DNA of 44,089 nt from contig NZ_JBDJAF010000008.1 of the NCBI RefSeq assembly GCF_039652555.1, forward strand, positions 1 to 44,089, written 5' to 3'. The notes beneath the pieces were generated by a model. That model had not been told where the DNA came from. It did not search any database and saw only the letters and a list, made by a program, of their open reading frames with translations. Of this stretch, positions 18,201 to 30,200 are shown piece after piece (within the stretch, counting starts at the first letter, position 1; each line of letters starts with the position of its first letter). This stretch comes from Parafrigoribacterium mesophilum (GTDB lineage: Bacteria > Actinomycetota > Actinomycetes > Actinomycetales > Microbacteriaceae). The position numbers were made by a program, and so were the translations under genes.

Positions 18201-21200
18201 ACGGCGGATGGTTGTGACATCGAGGAAGATGTCGGCTCCGGCCTCGGCGCCGAGGTGGATGGGTTTGAGCGTCGCGGGGACGCCGACCTCTCCGGTATGC
18301 GTGATCTGGAACAGGGCCAGGGTGATCGGCTGGGCCACGGTGCCGATGGAGCCGAGTTCGGTATCGAGGGTGACCCGGTTCGCGAAGATCGTTTCGGGGC
18401 CGGCATCCGTTCCGCTGAGGATCGAGCCGCGGTCGTTGGTGACGCGCACGGAGCCGATGTTGTTGACGATATCGCCGTCGATCGTGAGATCGTGCCCGGT
18501 GGTCGCGGCGCCGCGGAGGCTCTCGATCACCACGTCGGTGGCGGGGAAGATGTGCTCGACCTTGAAGAACCAGCGGGTGGCCGGCGGTGCGTGCGCCCCG
18601 TTGTCGACGGACACGTTGATCGTGCCTTCCGGGGTCGTGGTGAGGTTCGAGTTGAGCGTGTTGATCGACACGCTCGGTGAGGCCGTGGTGCCCTTCAGGA
18701 AGACGGCCTTGTCCGAGGAGTTGCGGATCTGCACCGAGTTCCAGGTCTCCTGCATGTAGAAGATCCCCAGGAGCCCGTGGATCAGGCCGTCGCAGGCGCC
18801 GGTGCAGCTCGCCTGGTGGTTCGCCTCGAACAGTGCCTCTGGCTTCTGGTCGTAGAGGATCGGGTCGACCCAGATCGTGTCGCCGCCCACCACGTCCCCG
18901 ATGCCGAGCGGGGTGCCGAACTGTGTCGCGCGCACGGTGACGTTGTCGGTCTTCGCAATGATCCTGCCGCTCGCGTCGACGATGAGGATCGGGTTGGGTT
19001 CGCCGAGCAGGTACGTGGTGGACTCCCACAGGATGTCCCGCGCCGGCTGGTAGGTGAGGTTGGCATCGGAGCTGCCGAAGTCGAACAGCCCGCCGGAGCG
19101 GTGGGCGTGCACGTAGAGGTTCGAGAAGTACTGGTACGCGGCCACGTGCAATCCGGCGGTGCGCACGATCGATTCATCGGCACCGACCACCGAGGATGTC
19201 GTGGTCGCCGTGACGTCGGCTCTGGCATCCGTGTCGCCGCCGCCGCAGCCGCAGTTCGCGTTGGCATCGGCTTGCAGGTCGAGGTTCTCGTGGGCGGAGC
19301 GGATGAACACGTCGGTGCCTTCGACGGCGGAGTCCTTCTCGAGGGTGACGGTGGCGGCGCTGTTCAGCCTCACGTACGCGCCGGCGTCCGAATCCGCACC
19401 GAGGGCGTAGGCGTCGGCGTCGGAGCGGGCGATGCCGCGGGCCTGAAGGAGTGCGGTCTGGATCGCGCCGGTGGCACCGTTCACGGTGTGCTGGCGGCCG
19501 ATGGCCGCCGAGAGCTGAACCTCATCGCCGAGGATGCTGCCGGTGCCGGCCACGGTCGTCGCCACGGTGGCGGAATGCTCGCCACCGATCTGGACGCCCT
19601 GGCTCGAGTCGTCGTTGGCGTCGGTGTTCGTGCCGAGGCCGCCGGAACCCGAGGATGCGCGTGCCGATGCGTCGAAGCCCGCGGCGGCATCGACGAGCAC
19701 GGTGCGACCCGCGACGACGTCACCGGCGACGAGCGTGCTCACGGTGAAGCCGAGTTCGAGGTCGACGTCGGTGTCGGCGCCGGAGATGAGGCCGCCGGTG
19801 CGGTTGACCGCCTCTCCGTTGGCGGTGATGAAGCCGAGGGCGGTGATCTCGACGTCGGTCGAGGAGAAGATTGAGGCGCCATTGGCGACCACGACGGTGA
19901 CGGTGTTCACGACGTGGGCGTTGGCGTGAGCCGCCCCGAATCCGATGAATCCGCCGCCCCGGGCCACCGAACTCACGGCGGCGTTGGCGTAGGACGTGCC
20001 GTTGAGTTTCACGGCGCCGCCGCGGAGTGTTCCGTTCCGGATATCGACAGTGACCGTCGGCCGCACGTCGACCGTGGAGTAGACGTCCTTGAAGTCGAAC
20101 CCGCCGCCGCCGATGCCGGTGGAGGTGGCGCTCGGCACGCCGTTCACCCCGCCGCTGAGGTCGGCGAGCAGTGCTCCCGGTCCGCCGACGCCGATGAGGA
20201 CGTGCGGTGTGCCGACGAGGCTGCCGTTCGGGAGGTCGAGATAGAGCTGCTGCGTTCCTGTGCCTTGCGAGACGGCTGCGATGCCCTCGTCGACGAGGCG
20301 GTGCGTGCCGAGCTTGTCGACCAGGCCGGTCTGCACCGTGCCGGCGGCGTCCTTCAGCTGGAACGTGGTGCCGCTTGTCACCGAGATGAAGTACATGTTG
20401 CCGTCGACGAGCCCGATCGACTCGTGGCCGACGCGCTGCAGGCTGTGGGTGGCCCGCAGCCCGGCCGGTGTCGTGTTGGGGATGAGCGCGATGATCTGCA
20501 TGACCTCGGTGCACGGGCGGAGGTCGACGTCGGTGCCCGGGTCGGCGTCGTAGGTTCCGATGCCGGCGTGGCAGGCGGAGTCGGCCAGTCGGATGGTGTG
20601 GTTGCCCGCCCCGAACATCGGGCCGAATCCGTCGAGGTCTTCGAGCACGATCCACACGTGCTGGCCGTTCACGAGCCCGCCGATCGCGGGACCGCCGCTG
20701 ACGGTGTAGATCCACTCGGAGTTGTCGATGGCGCCGTGGTTCGGGGCGTAGATCGTGTTCCACGCCCCGTCGTGGCTGATGGCGCCATCGGCGTTCTGGT
20801 CGAGTTTGCCGTCCCCGTCGGTGCGCACGTCGACCAGGCTGGACTTGAAGTCGATGGTCGCGGGGGCGTGGTACACCACGGCGCGCCCGTCCAGGCCGGT
20901 GGTGTCGCCGACGGTGAAGCTGCTGCCCGCAGTGATGCTCGGGTTCACGAGCGAGACGACGGTGTTGCCGGACTGGGTCAGCGGTGAGGTGGATAGGCGC
21001 AGGTCGAATTCGTCCACCGCGTAGACGTAGTAGGCGTTCCCGCAGGTGAGGCCGCCCACCGGCAGTGTGCCGAGCGCACCGCCGCCGTTGCAGTTGTAGA
21101 CGACCCTGTCGCCGGTGCGGAGGTTGTGTCCTCCCGGGAAGTGCAGGGTGGCCGTGGCGGCGGAGACCACGCCGGCCGCGGTGAACTGGACGCCGAGCCT

Positions 21201-24200
21201 CAGCGTGTTGTCGTCGACCTTGATGATGCCGTAGCTGCGGCCGTCGCCCAGTCCGGCGATGGCGTTCGGGTTCGGGATCGTGCCGTCCTGCACGGCGGGG
21301 TCGGTGGACGCCGGCGCGCTGTAGGTGATGGTGCTGCCGGTGTCGATTCCGTGCGGAAGCGCGAAGCAGATGGTGTCTGCGCCGTTGCAGTTGATCGCCT
21401 GGATCGTGCCGTCGGAGAGTGTGGCGAGCGCGGCGCCATGGCGTGCGGTGATGGAGAGCAGCCCGCCGGCCTGCGCGAAGCCGCCGGTCACGGTGGCAAC
21501 CACGGTTGGTTTGTCCACCGACTTCGCGGTGAAGCCCGCCGTGATGGAGATCACGCCACCGGTCGTCGCGTTGGCGAAGGAATCGGCATCGGTCAGGGAC
21601 TGCGCGAAGACGGTCAGGGACTGCGCCGCGGTCACCTCCCCGCCGCCCAGCGTCGCCGAGACGGTCGGTGCGGTGTTGGCCTCGGCGGTCGAGGCGTTGA
21701 CGGCCAGGATGCCTGCCGAGAAGCTGTCGACTCTGGCGTTGGTCGCGTCGTCGCCGATGGCCTTGACCTCGATGACCAGTGCGCCGGCGTCGCCGACCCT
21801 GCCGACTGCCGGGTCGATGTGCGTGGTTCCCACGTCGCCGTTCAGCTCGGCCTTGGTGACCGCCTTGTCGGTCGCCGTCGGCGAGACCGTGCTGATGCTG
21901 ACGCCGCCGAACGCGACCCCGCCGGAGGCGGCTGTCGCGCGGTTGCGCGCGTGGGCGTACAGCACGAGTTTGCCGGTGACGCCGGAGATTTCGGCCGGGT
22001 CCCCGACGATGGCGGCGGTGACCGCCGCGGTGGAGATGTCCGCGTTCGCCACGCCGCCGTTCACCCCGGCGAGCCCTGCCGCAATCGCGATGAGGGTCGC
22101 ATCCACCGTGTTCGTGCCGCTGGCCTCGATGGTGAGGTTCTTCGCCGCCGTGACCGTGCCATCCCAGCGGGCCACCGTTGGCGCGCCGATCGTGGCGATC
22201 GGAGCGCCGACGGCGATGCCGGCGAAGAGGGAGACCGTCATCACGTTCGAGACAGCGGTCGCCGAGTTCACCGACGTGGCCGTGATGGAGACATCGGCTC
22301 CCGGCGCTGCGATGGAGCCGGCGCCCGTTGCCGACACCGCGGAGGTGATCTCGGCGTGGGCGATTCCGACGGCCAGGCTCACCAGCGCCACTGCGGCGGT
22401 GAGCACGCGCGCCTGGGCGGTCGCATGGGCGTTCGCGCTCACCTCGACCGAGGTCGCCGCGGTGATCGCGCCGTCCATGGTGGCCCGCACTTCGTTGTCG
22501 ACGTCGGCGAGTGCGATCATCGCCTTCAGGTCGATGAGGCCGCCCGAGACGCCGTCGACGATGCTTCTGACGAGGTTGCCGTCGTCGTGGGTCTTCGCGG
22601 TGACCCTGATCGCACCGGTCGATGACAGTGTGCCGCTGGCGACGATGGCCCGGATCCACGCGTCGGAGGTGATCTGGGTGCTCGCCCAGGCGCCGCTGAT
22701 GCCCACCAGCGCAATGGCGCCCATCACGGTGTCCGCCGTCGCACGGTTCTCCGCGTCGGCTTCGACCGCGATGGCCGCTGCGTTGATGACGCTGCCATTG
22801 ACCTGCGCCAGGGTGTGTCCGGCAAGTTCCGCGAAGACGACCTGAATCTGGACGCTGACGCCGCCGCCGCCGCCGGCCGGGGCGATCACGGCGGCCTCGT
22901 TGTCGGCGGTGGCGCGCACCGTGACGGCGCCGGTCGTGGTGGTGGCACCGCCGAGCACGGATTCCAGGTGGCGTGACGAGTTCGCGCGGGCAACGGTCAC
23001 CCCGAGCGCGACGGCGCCGACGGTGACGTTCAGCGTCTTCACGGTGACCGTTCGGCTGCCGTCGGCGGTGACGGACACGCCGCCGGCGCCGATGCTCCCC
23101 GTCGGTGCGGCCGAGGCCCTGGCCGTGCCGGACAGGTCCACGAAGGTGATCACTCCGCCGATGCCGATCGCGCCGCCCGCCAGCGAGATGCCCAGCGCGT
23201 CGACCGTGACGTTGTCGATGACCTTGGCGACGTAGCGACCGACGGTTCCGGCCGCGCCGACGGCGACCGTGCCGCTTGCGGTCTCGGCCCGGTTGTCGCC
23301 GGCGACGCTCACATAGGCGACCGCGAAGCCGACCGCTCCAGCGCCGGCGGCGACCCCGATGGAGTACACGTTCAGGGTTCTGGTCGCACTGGATTCGACG
23401 AGCACGCCGAGGCCCGCCCGTCGCAGCTGGGCGCCGCCATCGATGTGCGCCCGCTGCGTGCCCGTGTCCTTGATCACGGCGACCTGGCCGCCGAGCCCGA
23501 CGAATCCGCCGCCAGCGGCGAGCCCGAACCCGAGTGAGTCCTCGACCATGACGGCACGGACACTGATTTCGTCGGCAGCCCCGGCACCGGCGGTGACCAC
23601 GGCGGTCGATCCGATGCCGGCATCCGTGCGGCTGCGGATGTTCAGCACGAGCACCGATCCGCCGCCGCCGACCACACCGCCGCCGATGGCGCCGGCCACG
23701 CCGAGCACCTGCAGGTCGTCGATCGCCCACACCCGCACCGAGTGCCCGGCGGTGACGAGACCGTCGATGCTGGCGGTGGTGCCGCCGCTCGGCGGGGTGG
23801 CCAGCGCGCTGGCGGTGAGCCCGGTGGTCGGCGCGGCGCCCGCGATGGCCGCGGAGGCGCCGGCCAATCCGGAGGTGACCCGGCCGTTGGTCTTCTCCTC
23901 GCCGTCGACCATGACCCACTCGGCGGCGGTCACGTCGGGCGCGGCGCCGATGGTGGTCGCGTTCACCCGCGGACGGTACTTGTGTCCGCCGTAGGAGACG
24001 TAAGAGTTCGGGTCTTCCATGTCATAGGAGACGCCGGAGTCCCAGGCCACGAAGGTGCGGGTGCTGGTCGTGCCGTTCAGCGCCCCCTTGTAGCCGCCGT
24101 CGCCCTTGGCGATCTCATCGGCCTTGTCGGTGTTGTCCTTCGCGGTGGGTGCGGCATCCGTCTCGCCCTGCCACTGGCCGTCCGTGCCCGGCGTGCTGGT

Positions 24201-27200
24201 CGCGTGGTGGACGGTCGCCGCCCAGCGCTTGCCACCGTAGGTGACGACGTCGCCCTCGCGGTAGAAGAGGTTCACGTCGTTCGCGGTGGCCGCCGAGTAT
24301 TCGCCGCGGAACGGTCCACCGTCCGCCTGGTGGTAGGTGCCGGACTGCTGGGTGCCGATCGCCCAGAGCGACAGCGAGATGGCCAGGCCGACGGCGCCGC
24401 CGGCGATGCTCACGGCGATGGAGCTGACGTCCTTGATCGACAGTGCGAAGACCTCGACGTCGTCGTTCGCTGTGACGGTCGCCCCGGCGGCGATCGCGGC
24501 CTGCACTCTGGTGTCGGCGATGCCGATGTCGATCCCGCCGGCGACGCCGACGAAGCCGCCTGCCGCGCCGCCGGCGACCGTAACGGACGTGAACCGGTCC
24601 ACGGCCGAGACGTTGACGCTCTGCGCTGCCGACGCCCCACCGGCCAGGTTGACCCGGGCGCCGGCGCCGATGAAGGCCTTCGTGACCACGTGCAGGAGGG
24701 TGACGGCGATGCCGCCGGCCACGCCGACGAAGCCGCCGCCGATCGCCGGCACCAGGCCGAAGATGTCCTCCGACGAGTACGCCTGCACCGCGACGCCGTG
24801 GAACGGCGCGCCCGCCCCGTAGCGGCCGAAGCCGGTGCCGACGATCGTGCCGTTGTAGACGCCGGGCAGGCCAGCGCCGGTGGCCAGGGCGTCGACGACG
24901 GACCCGTTACCGAGAAAGGCCTGCGTGTCCTTGTCGAGGAGGGCGATGCCAACCGCGGCACCCACACCGACGTAGCCGCCGGCGATGGCCGCGGTGATCA
25001 GGATCGCCTTCGTGTCGTCTCCGGCGAGCACCAGGATGTTGTTGCCGGCCTTGAGCGTGGCGCCCCCGGTCGCGCACGCCGAGCCGTCTCCCGCCGGGTT
25101 GCCGGTGCAGGCGTAGGTGCGGGTGTTCAGGATTGTGACGGCCAGGGTGGCCGCGACGCCGACGGTGCCGCCGCCGGCGCCTACCACGACCGAGACGACC
25201 GCGTCTGTCGAGGTGGCGGTGATGGCGATGTCATTGCGCGCCCGCACGATCGCATCCGACCCGACGTGTGCCCGGGTGTTCAACTGCACGACCCGGACGC
25301 CCACCGGGATGGCGACCGCCGCAGACCCGGCCACCGACAGGGCGCCGGCGATGCCGAGGTGGTAGAACTGGCTCGCCGCGGCCACCCGCACCGACTGCGC
25401 GGGGTTCGACCCGGCGGCATCGCCGCTGCAGTCCGCGTTGCAGTTCATGCGGGCATCCGCGCCGATCCAGGCATAGGTGTGGATGTCGTCGACGTTGACC
25501 GCGCCCGCGAGGTTGACCGCGGCAGTGCCGGCGACGCCGGCGGAGATCCCGACGACGGCGATGTCGTCGCTGCTGCCCGCGGTGACGGCGACGCCGCGGA
25601 AGGTGTCCGTGCCGACGGTGATCAGCCGCGGCCCGTAGGCGCTGGCGTCCCCGCCGGGGGTCGTGCCGCTCTCGACGATGCTGTGGCTGCGGCCGCTCGT
25701 CGATCCGGTGTTCAGGCCGGTGATCACGACGCCGCCCTTGTCCTCCGGCTTGTTCCGCAGCCGCAGCTGGTTCGGGGCGAGGCCGGTGGTCTCCGCGTAA
25801 TAGGTCGCGCCGTCGATCAGACCGCCGATCGGCACTCCCCCGCCCGCGCTGTAGACGACGGTGTCGCCGTCCGCGAAGCCGTGGTTGTAAGGCAGCGTGA
25901 TGACGTCGCCACTCACCGTGCCCGGCTTCAGCGGGTTGAACCGGAGGGATTCGTCCTGGCGGACGCCGGCCTGGTCGGTCGGGATGAGCCGGTGGCTTTC
26001 ACCGGTGCCCCCCGAGACGGCGATCGCGGCATCGGACAGGTCCTGGACCTTGTGCAGCTTCACCCGGGTCGCGTCGACGACCTCCACGTAGTAGACCTGC
26101 TGCGGCGTGTTCTCGTCACCCGGAGTGTCGCTGAGCCCCGAGATGTTGGCGCCGTAGCCGGAGTCGTAGATAACCTCGTCGCCGTCGGCGAACCCGTGGG
26201 CGAAGCCGAGGTTGATGACGCCGCCGCCCTCCAGCGCAACCGAGGCATCGAAGCGGGTGTCCTGGGTGGTCACGGTGTAGCCGCCGGTCGCGACGGTGAG
26301 CGGTGTGCCGTTGCCCAGCCCGACGACCAGCGCGAACGCGCCGAGGTAGGACCGGGTGTGCTTGGCGATCACCGGAACCGCGACGGCCGCACCGACCGCG
26401 GCGGTGCCGCCGCCGGAGATGTTGCCGGCGATCACGTTGAGACGGAGGCGGTCGTCGGCGGCCACCCGGACGCTGCCGGACACGGCGATGTCGGCCCGGT
26501 CCGCGGTCGAGGTGCCGTCCTCAACATACGCGGTCGTGTTCACGGTGATCACGGAGACGCCGGCGTTGACGTTGACGGCGGCCGTGCCGCCGAACCCGCC
26601 GCCGACCGAGATCGAATCGATGTTCTCGGTGGAGAGCGCGTCAATGGTGAGGTTGCCGCCGGCCCGAACCGTGGCTGCCTTGCCGATCCAGGCTTCGGTG
26701 GTCTTGTGGATCACCTCGACGTCGACGCCCGCGCCGACACCGGCGGTTCCGCCGTAGCTCAGCTGTCCCGCGAGTGCGAGCACCGTCGTGTCGTCGCTGG
26801 CCAGTATGGCGACGTTCGTCGTCGGCTGGCTGACGTCGCCGAGGAGGCTCGCCCTGGTGACATCCGTGGTCGTGTTGACCACCACGGAACCGGCCACCCC
26901 GGCGGTGCTTCCTCCGGAACCGCCGACGGCCAGGAGCATCAGGTCGCCCGACTTCGTCGCCGAGATTGTGAGGCCCGCTCCCTGGGCCTGAACGTCGGCG
27001 TTCACGCCGACCTGGGCCTCGACGGTGCTGTTGCGGACCACGACGATCGCGGATGCCCCCACTCCGGCCGAGCCGCCGCCGATCGCGAGGTTCCCGGCAG
27101 CCAGGTCGGCGTTCATCGCGCGGATCGCAGTGACGGCCACGGCGCCGAGCGCGTGCACCTCGGTGTCGGCGCCGACGTGCGCGCGGACCTTGGGGTCGGA

Positions 27201-30200
27201 ACCGCCCTGGCCGGCGACGAACACGATGACGGCGCCCGAGGCGGCGGCCGAGTTGAGGCTCAGCCCGCCCGCGATGGCGAGGAGGAACCAGTCCTCGGTC
27301 CCGTCGGCGGCGACGGTCACCGAACCGCCCGCCCGGACGTCGGCGGAGTCGCCGATCCAGGCTCGCAAATTGGAGTTGGCGACGACGACGATCACGGTGA
27401 TGCCGACGCTGGCCGAGCTCTGGCTGAGCGCCAGGGTGCCGCCGACGTCGTCGACGGTGAGGTTGTCCTCCGCCCGCACGGCCACACTCTGCCCGGCGTG
27501 GCCGATCGCGCCGACCTGGTTGACCTGCGCGCCGTTGCCGATCCAGGCCCGGGTGTCGAAATTGAAGATCTCGATGATGAACGCGCCGGACACGGCCGCC
27601 CCGCCGGAGCTCGCACCGCCCGCGATGGCGACGGAGGTCAGCGACAGCCAGTCGAGCTTGCCGTCGAGCGGTTCGGGAACATCCGGCACAAGCGAGACGA
27701 GGGTGGACTTGGCGCTAACCGAGATCGCGCCCGCCGCATCCAGGCCGGTGCTGCCGGCGCCGGTGCTGGAGTCGACGTGCGCCGTCGTGGCGACCTCGAG
27801 GTAGTTCACGGAGAAGGCGGCGCCGATCGCCGAGCCTGAGCCGGTGGACAGGGCGCCGGCGATCGCCAGGTTCTGCAGGCCGATGCGCTGGTCGGCCCGC
27901 ACGGCGATGCCGCCAGCCGAAGCGTCGATGCCGGCACCTTGCCCGACCTGCGCCTCGGTGGTGAGCAGCAGGATCTGCACCGCGGCGCTGCCGGCGAAGG
28001 AGGTGGACTTGCCGCCACCGGCCGCGAACGCCCAGACGATGAATTCGTTGTTCTGCACCACCCCGCCGACGCTCGGCGTGGTGGCTTCCACGATGACGCC
28101 GGTGTTGCCGCTGACGTCGGCGCCCGCACCGATGGCCGCGCGGTTGGTGAGGTCCTGCACGTTCAGGCCGATCGCTGCGCCGACGCGGGTGCCGTTCGAT
28201 TGGAGGTCGATGGCCGAGCCCATCGCGAGGGCCCTCGCGTTCGCCCAGAGGGTCGAGCGCACCACGACCGGTCCCGTCGTCGCCGTGACCTCGACGTCCG
28301 CGGCGATGCGCGCGGTGTTCGTCGCCACGACCCAGTTGACCGCGACGGCGGCGGCGACTCCGGTGCTGCCGCTGCCGGAGCCGGACTGGCTGCTCGATGT
28401 GCTGTTCGCGCCGGTCGCCCCGTTCGTGCCGTTGGTTCCGCCGTTCGAGGATGGCATGCCCGCGGTCTTCGATGAGGTCGCCTGCGTGTTCGGGTTGTTC
28501 CCGTTGACCTGCTCCTTGGACTTCTGGTCGCCACTGGAGTCGGACTCCTCCGCACCCTTCGCGCTGGCGACCGCCTTCGCCTCGGAGCGCAGTTCGGATA
28601 CTGCCAGCACCGTCACGGCGGTGCCGGTGGTGTCGCGGGCGATCTCGGCGAGGGTGTCCCAGCCGACGACGGCGTTGATGGAGAGGTCCACTCCTACCGC
28701 GGTGCTCTTGCCCGCGGCTTCGGCGTTGCCCTCGGTGACGATGCGGTTCACGTGCGTCGCGGTGACGGTCACCGCGCCGCTCCCGGTGTATCCGGTGCCG
28801 GAGGTGCCGAGCCGCGCGATGACGACATCGTCGACGCTCACGACCAGGGCGACGACCGGGGTGATCGCGGTGCCGCCCGCTGTGCCGCCCTCCGCGGTGG
28901 TGACGAGTTCACGGAAGCCGAACGCGTCGACGCTGAGCGAGGATCCGCCGGTGAGCGCCGCGCCGTCCTCGGCCCCGGCGCGCACGGCGCTGCCGTCGAT
29001 GACCTGCAGGGCGACGGACGCGCCGATGCCGGTCGCGGATCCGACCTCGGCCTTGCCGGAAGCCTTCGCGAGGTCCCGTTCATTGCTCTGCGCCGAGATC
29101 GTGACGGCGCCGCCGGTGAGGGTTGCGGAGGCGCCGGGCTGCAGCAGCGCTTCGGTGGTGTTGTGCAGGATGTTGATGGCCAGGGCTCCGGCGATGCCGA
29201 CGCTGGTCGACTTGCTGGCGCCGGCCCGCGCGGTCGCGGTGACCTCGTGCTCCCACAGTCGGAACAGCTGGTCGGCGGCGGGGGCGGCCGGGAAGTGGTC
29301 GCCGGTGCCGATCGTCGCGCCGGTCTGCAGGATCCACTGGTGCTGGTCGTTCCGCTTGTAGAAGCCCGGTGCCTTCGACCCGTCCTGCTCGGTGAGCCGG
29401 AACCAGTCGTTCTTCTCGATCTGGTCCTTCGGCAGTTCGTCCTTCTCGGAGTACACGTCCGCGGTGATCCACTCCCACGCGGTGCCGTTGTACTTCCAGA
29501 CGCTCTTCGCGGGCTTTCCCTCGCGCGCCGTGGTGAGGAGGAAGTAGTCACCGTTCGACGGGGTGCCGGGCAGGGCCGCGCCGCTGGTGATGGTGGTGTC
29601 GGTGTCCATCGACCAGTTGGAGCCGTCGAACTTGTAGATGCCGTCGTCGGCACTCGCCTTGACGTAGGCCAGGTCGTCCTTGGACGGCCCTGGCAGTTCC
29701 TTGCCCTCCTCGACGATCCTCCACTCGGATCCACTCCAGCGGCGGATCACGTCGTTGGTGTCCCCGCCGGCCAGGCCCGCGGTCAGCACCAGGCCGGTGC
29801 CGGTGATGGTCGCGGTGCCGGTGACCGCGCGGTTCACGATGTCGACGTCGTTGACGGCGACGCCCGCGCCGATCCCGACCGAGCCGTCGGTCGCGGAGTC
29901 GCCCTTGGCGTTCGCCGAGACATCCGTGTTCGCCAGCGACTTCAGGGTGACGACCCCACCCGCCGAGATCACGACGCCGTCGCCGAACCAGGCCCGGGAG
30001 GCGCTGTTCACCACGTTGATCGCGATCGCGCCGGCGATCGAGACCGAGTTGCCGCCGTCCTCGTTGGAGGCCGCCTTGGGGGTGGAACTCGTGGAGGTCG
30101 TGCCGCCGTTGGCGTTGCGGGATTGGTTCGCCTTGCCGAGGTTCGCATCGGCCTTCTGGTTGACGTCCTTGCCGCCGCCGTCCTTGCCTTCCGACGGCGA

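Noticed and set aside
19720..23919. Minus-strand open frame of about 1,400 codons in a different register from the giant gene
   Set aside because: Translation is dominated by Arg, His and Gly and has no folds. It is a shifted reading of the repeat region, which is coding in the main frame.
23742..27839. Another plus-strand open frame of about 1,365 codons
   Set aside because: Same reason: low-complexity Asp/Arg/Gly product opposite the beta-repeat coding strand.
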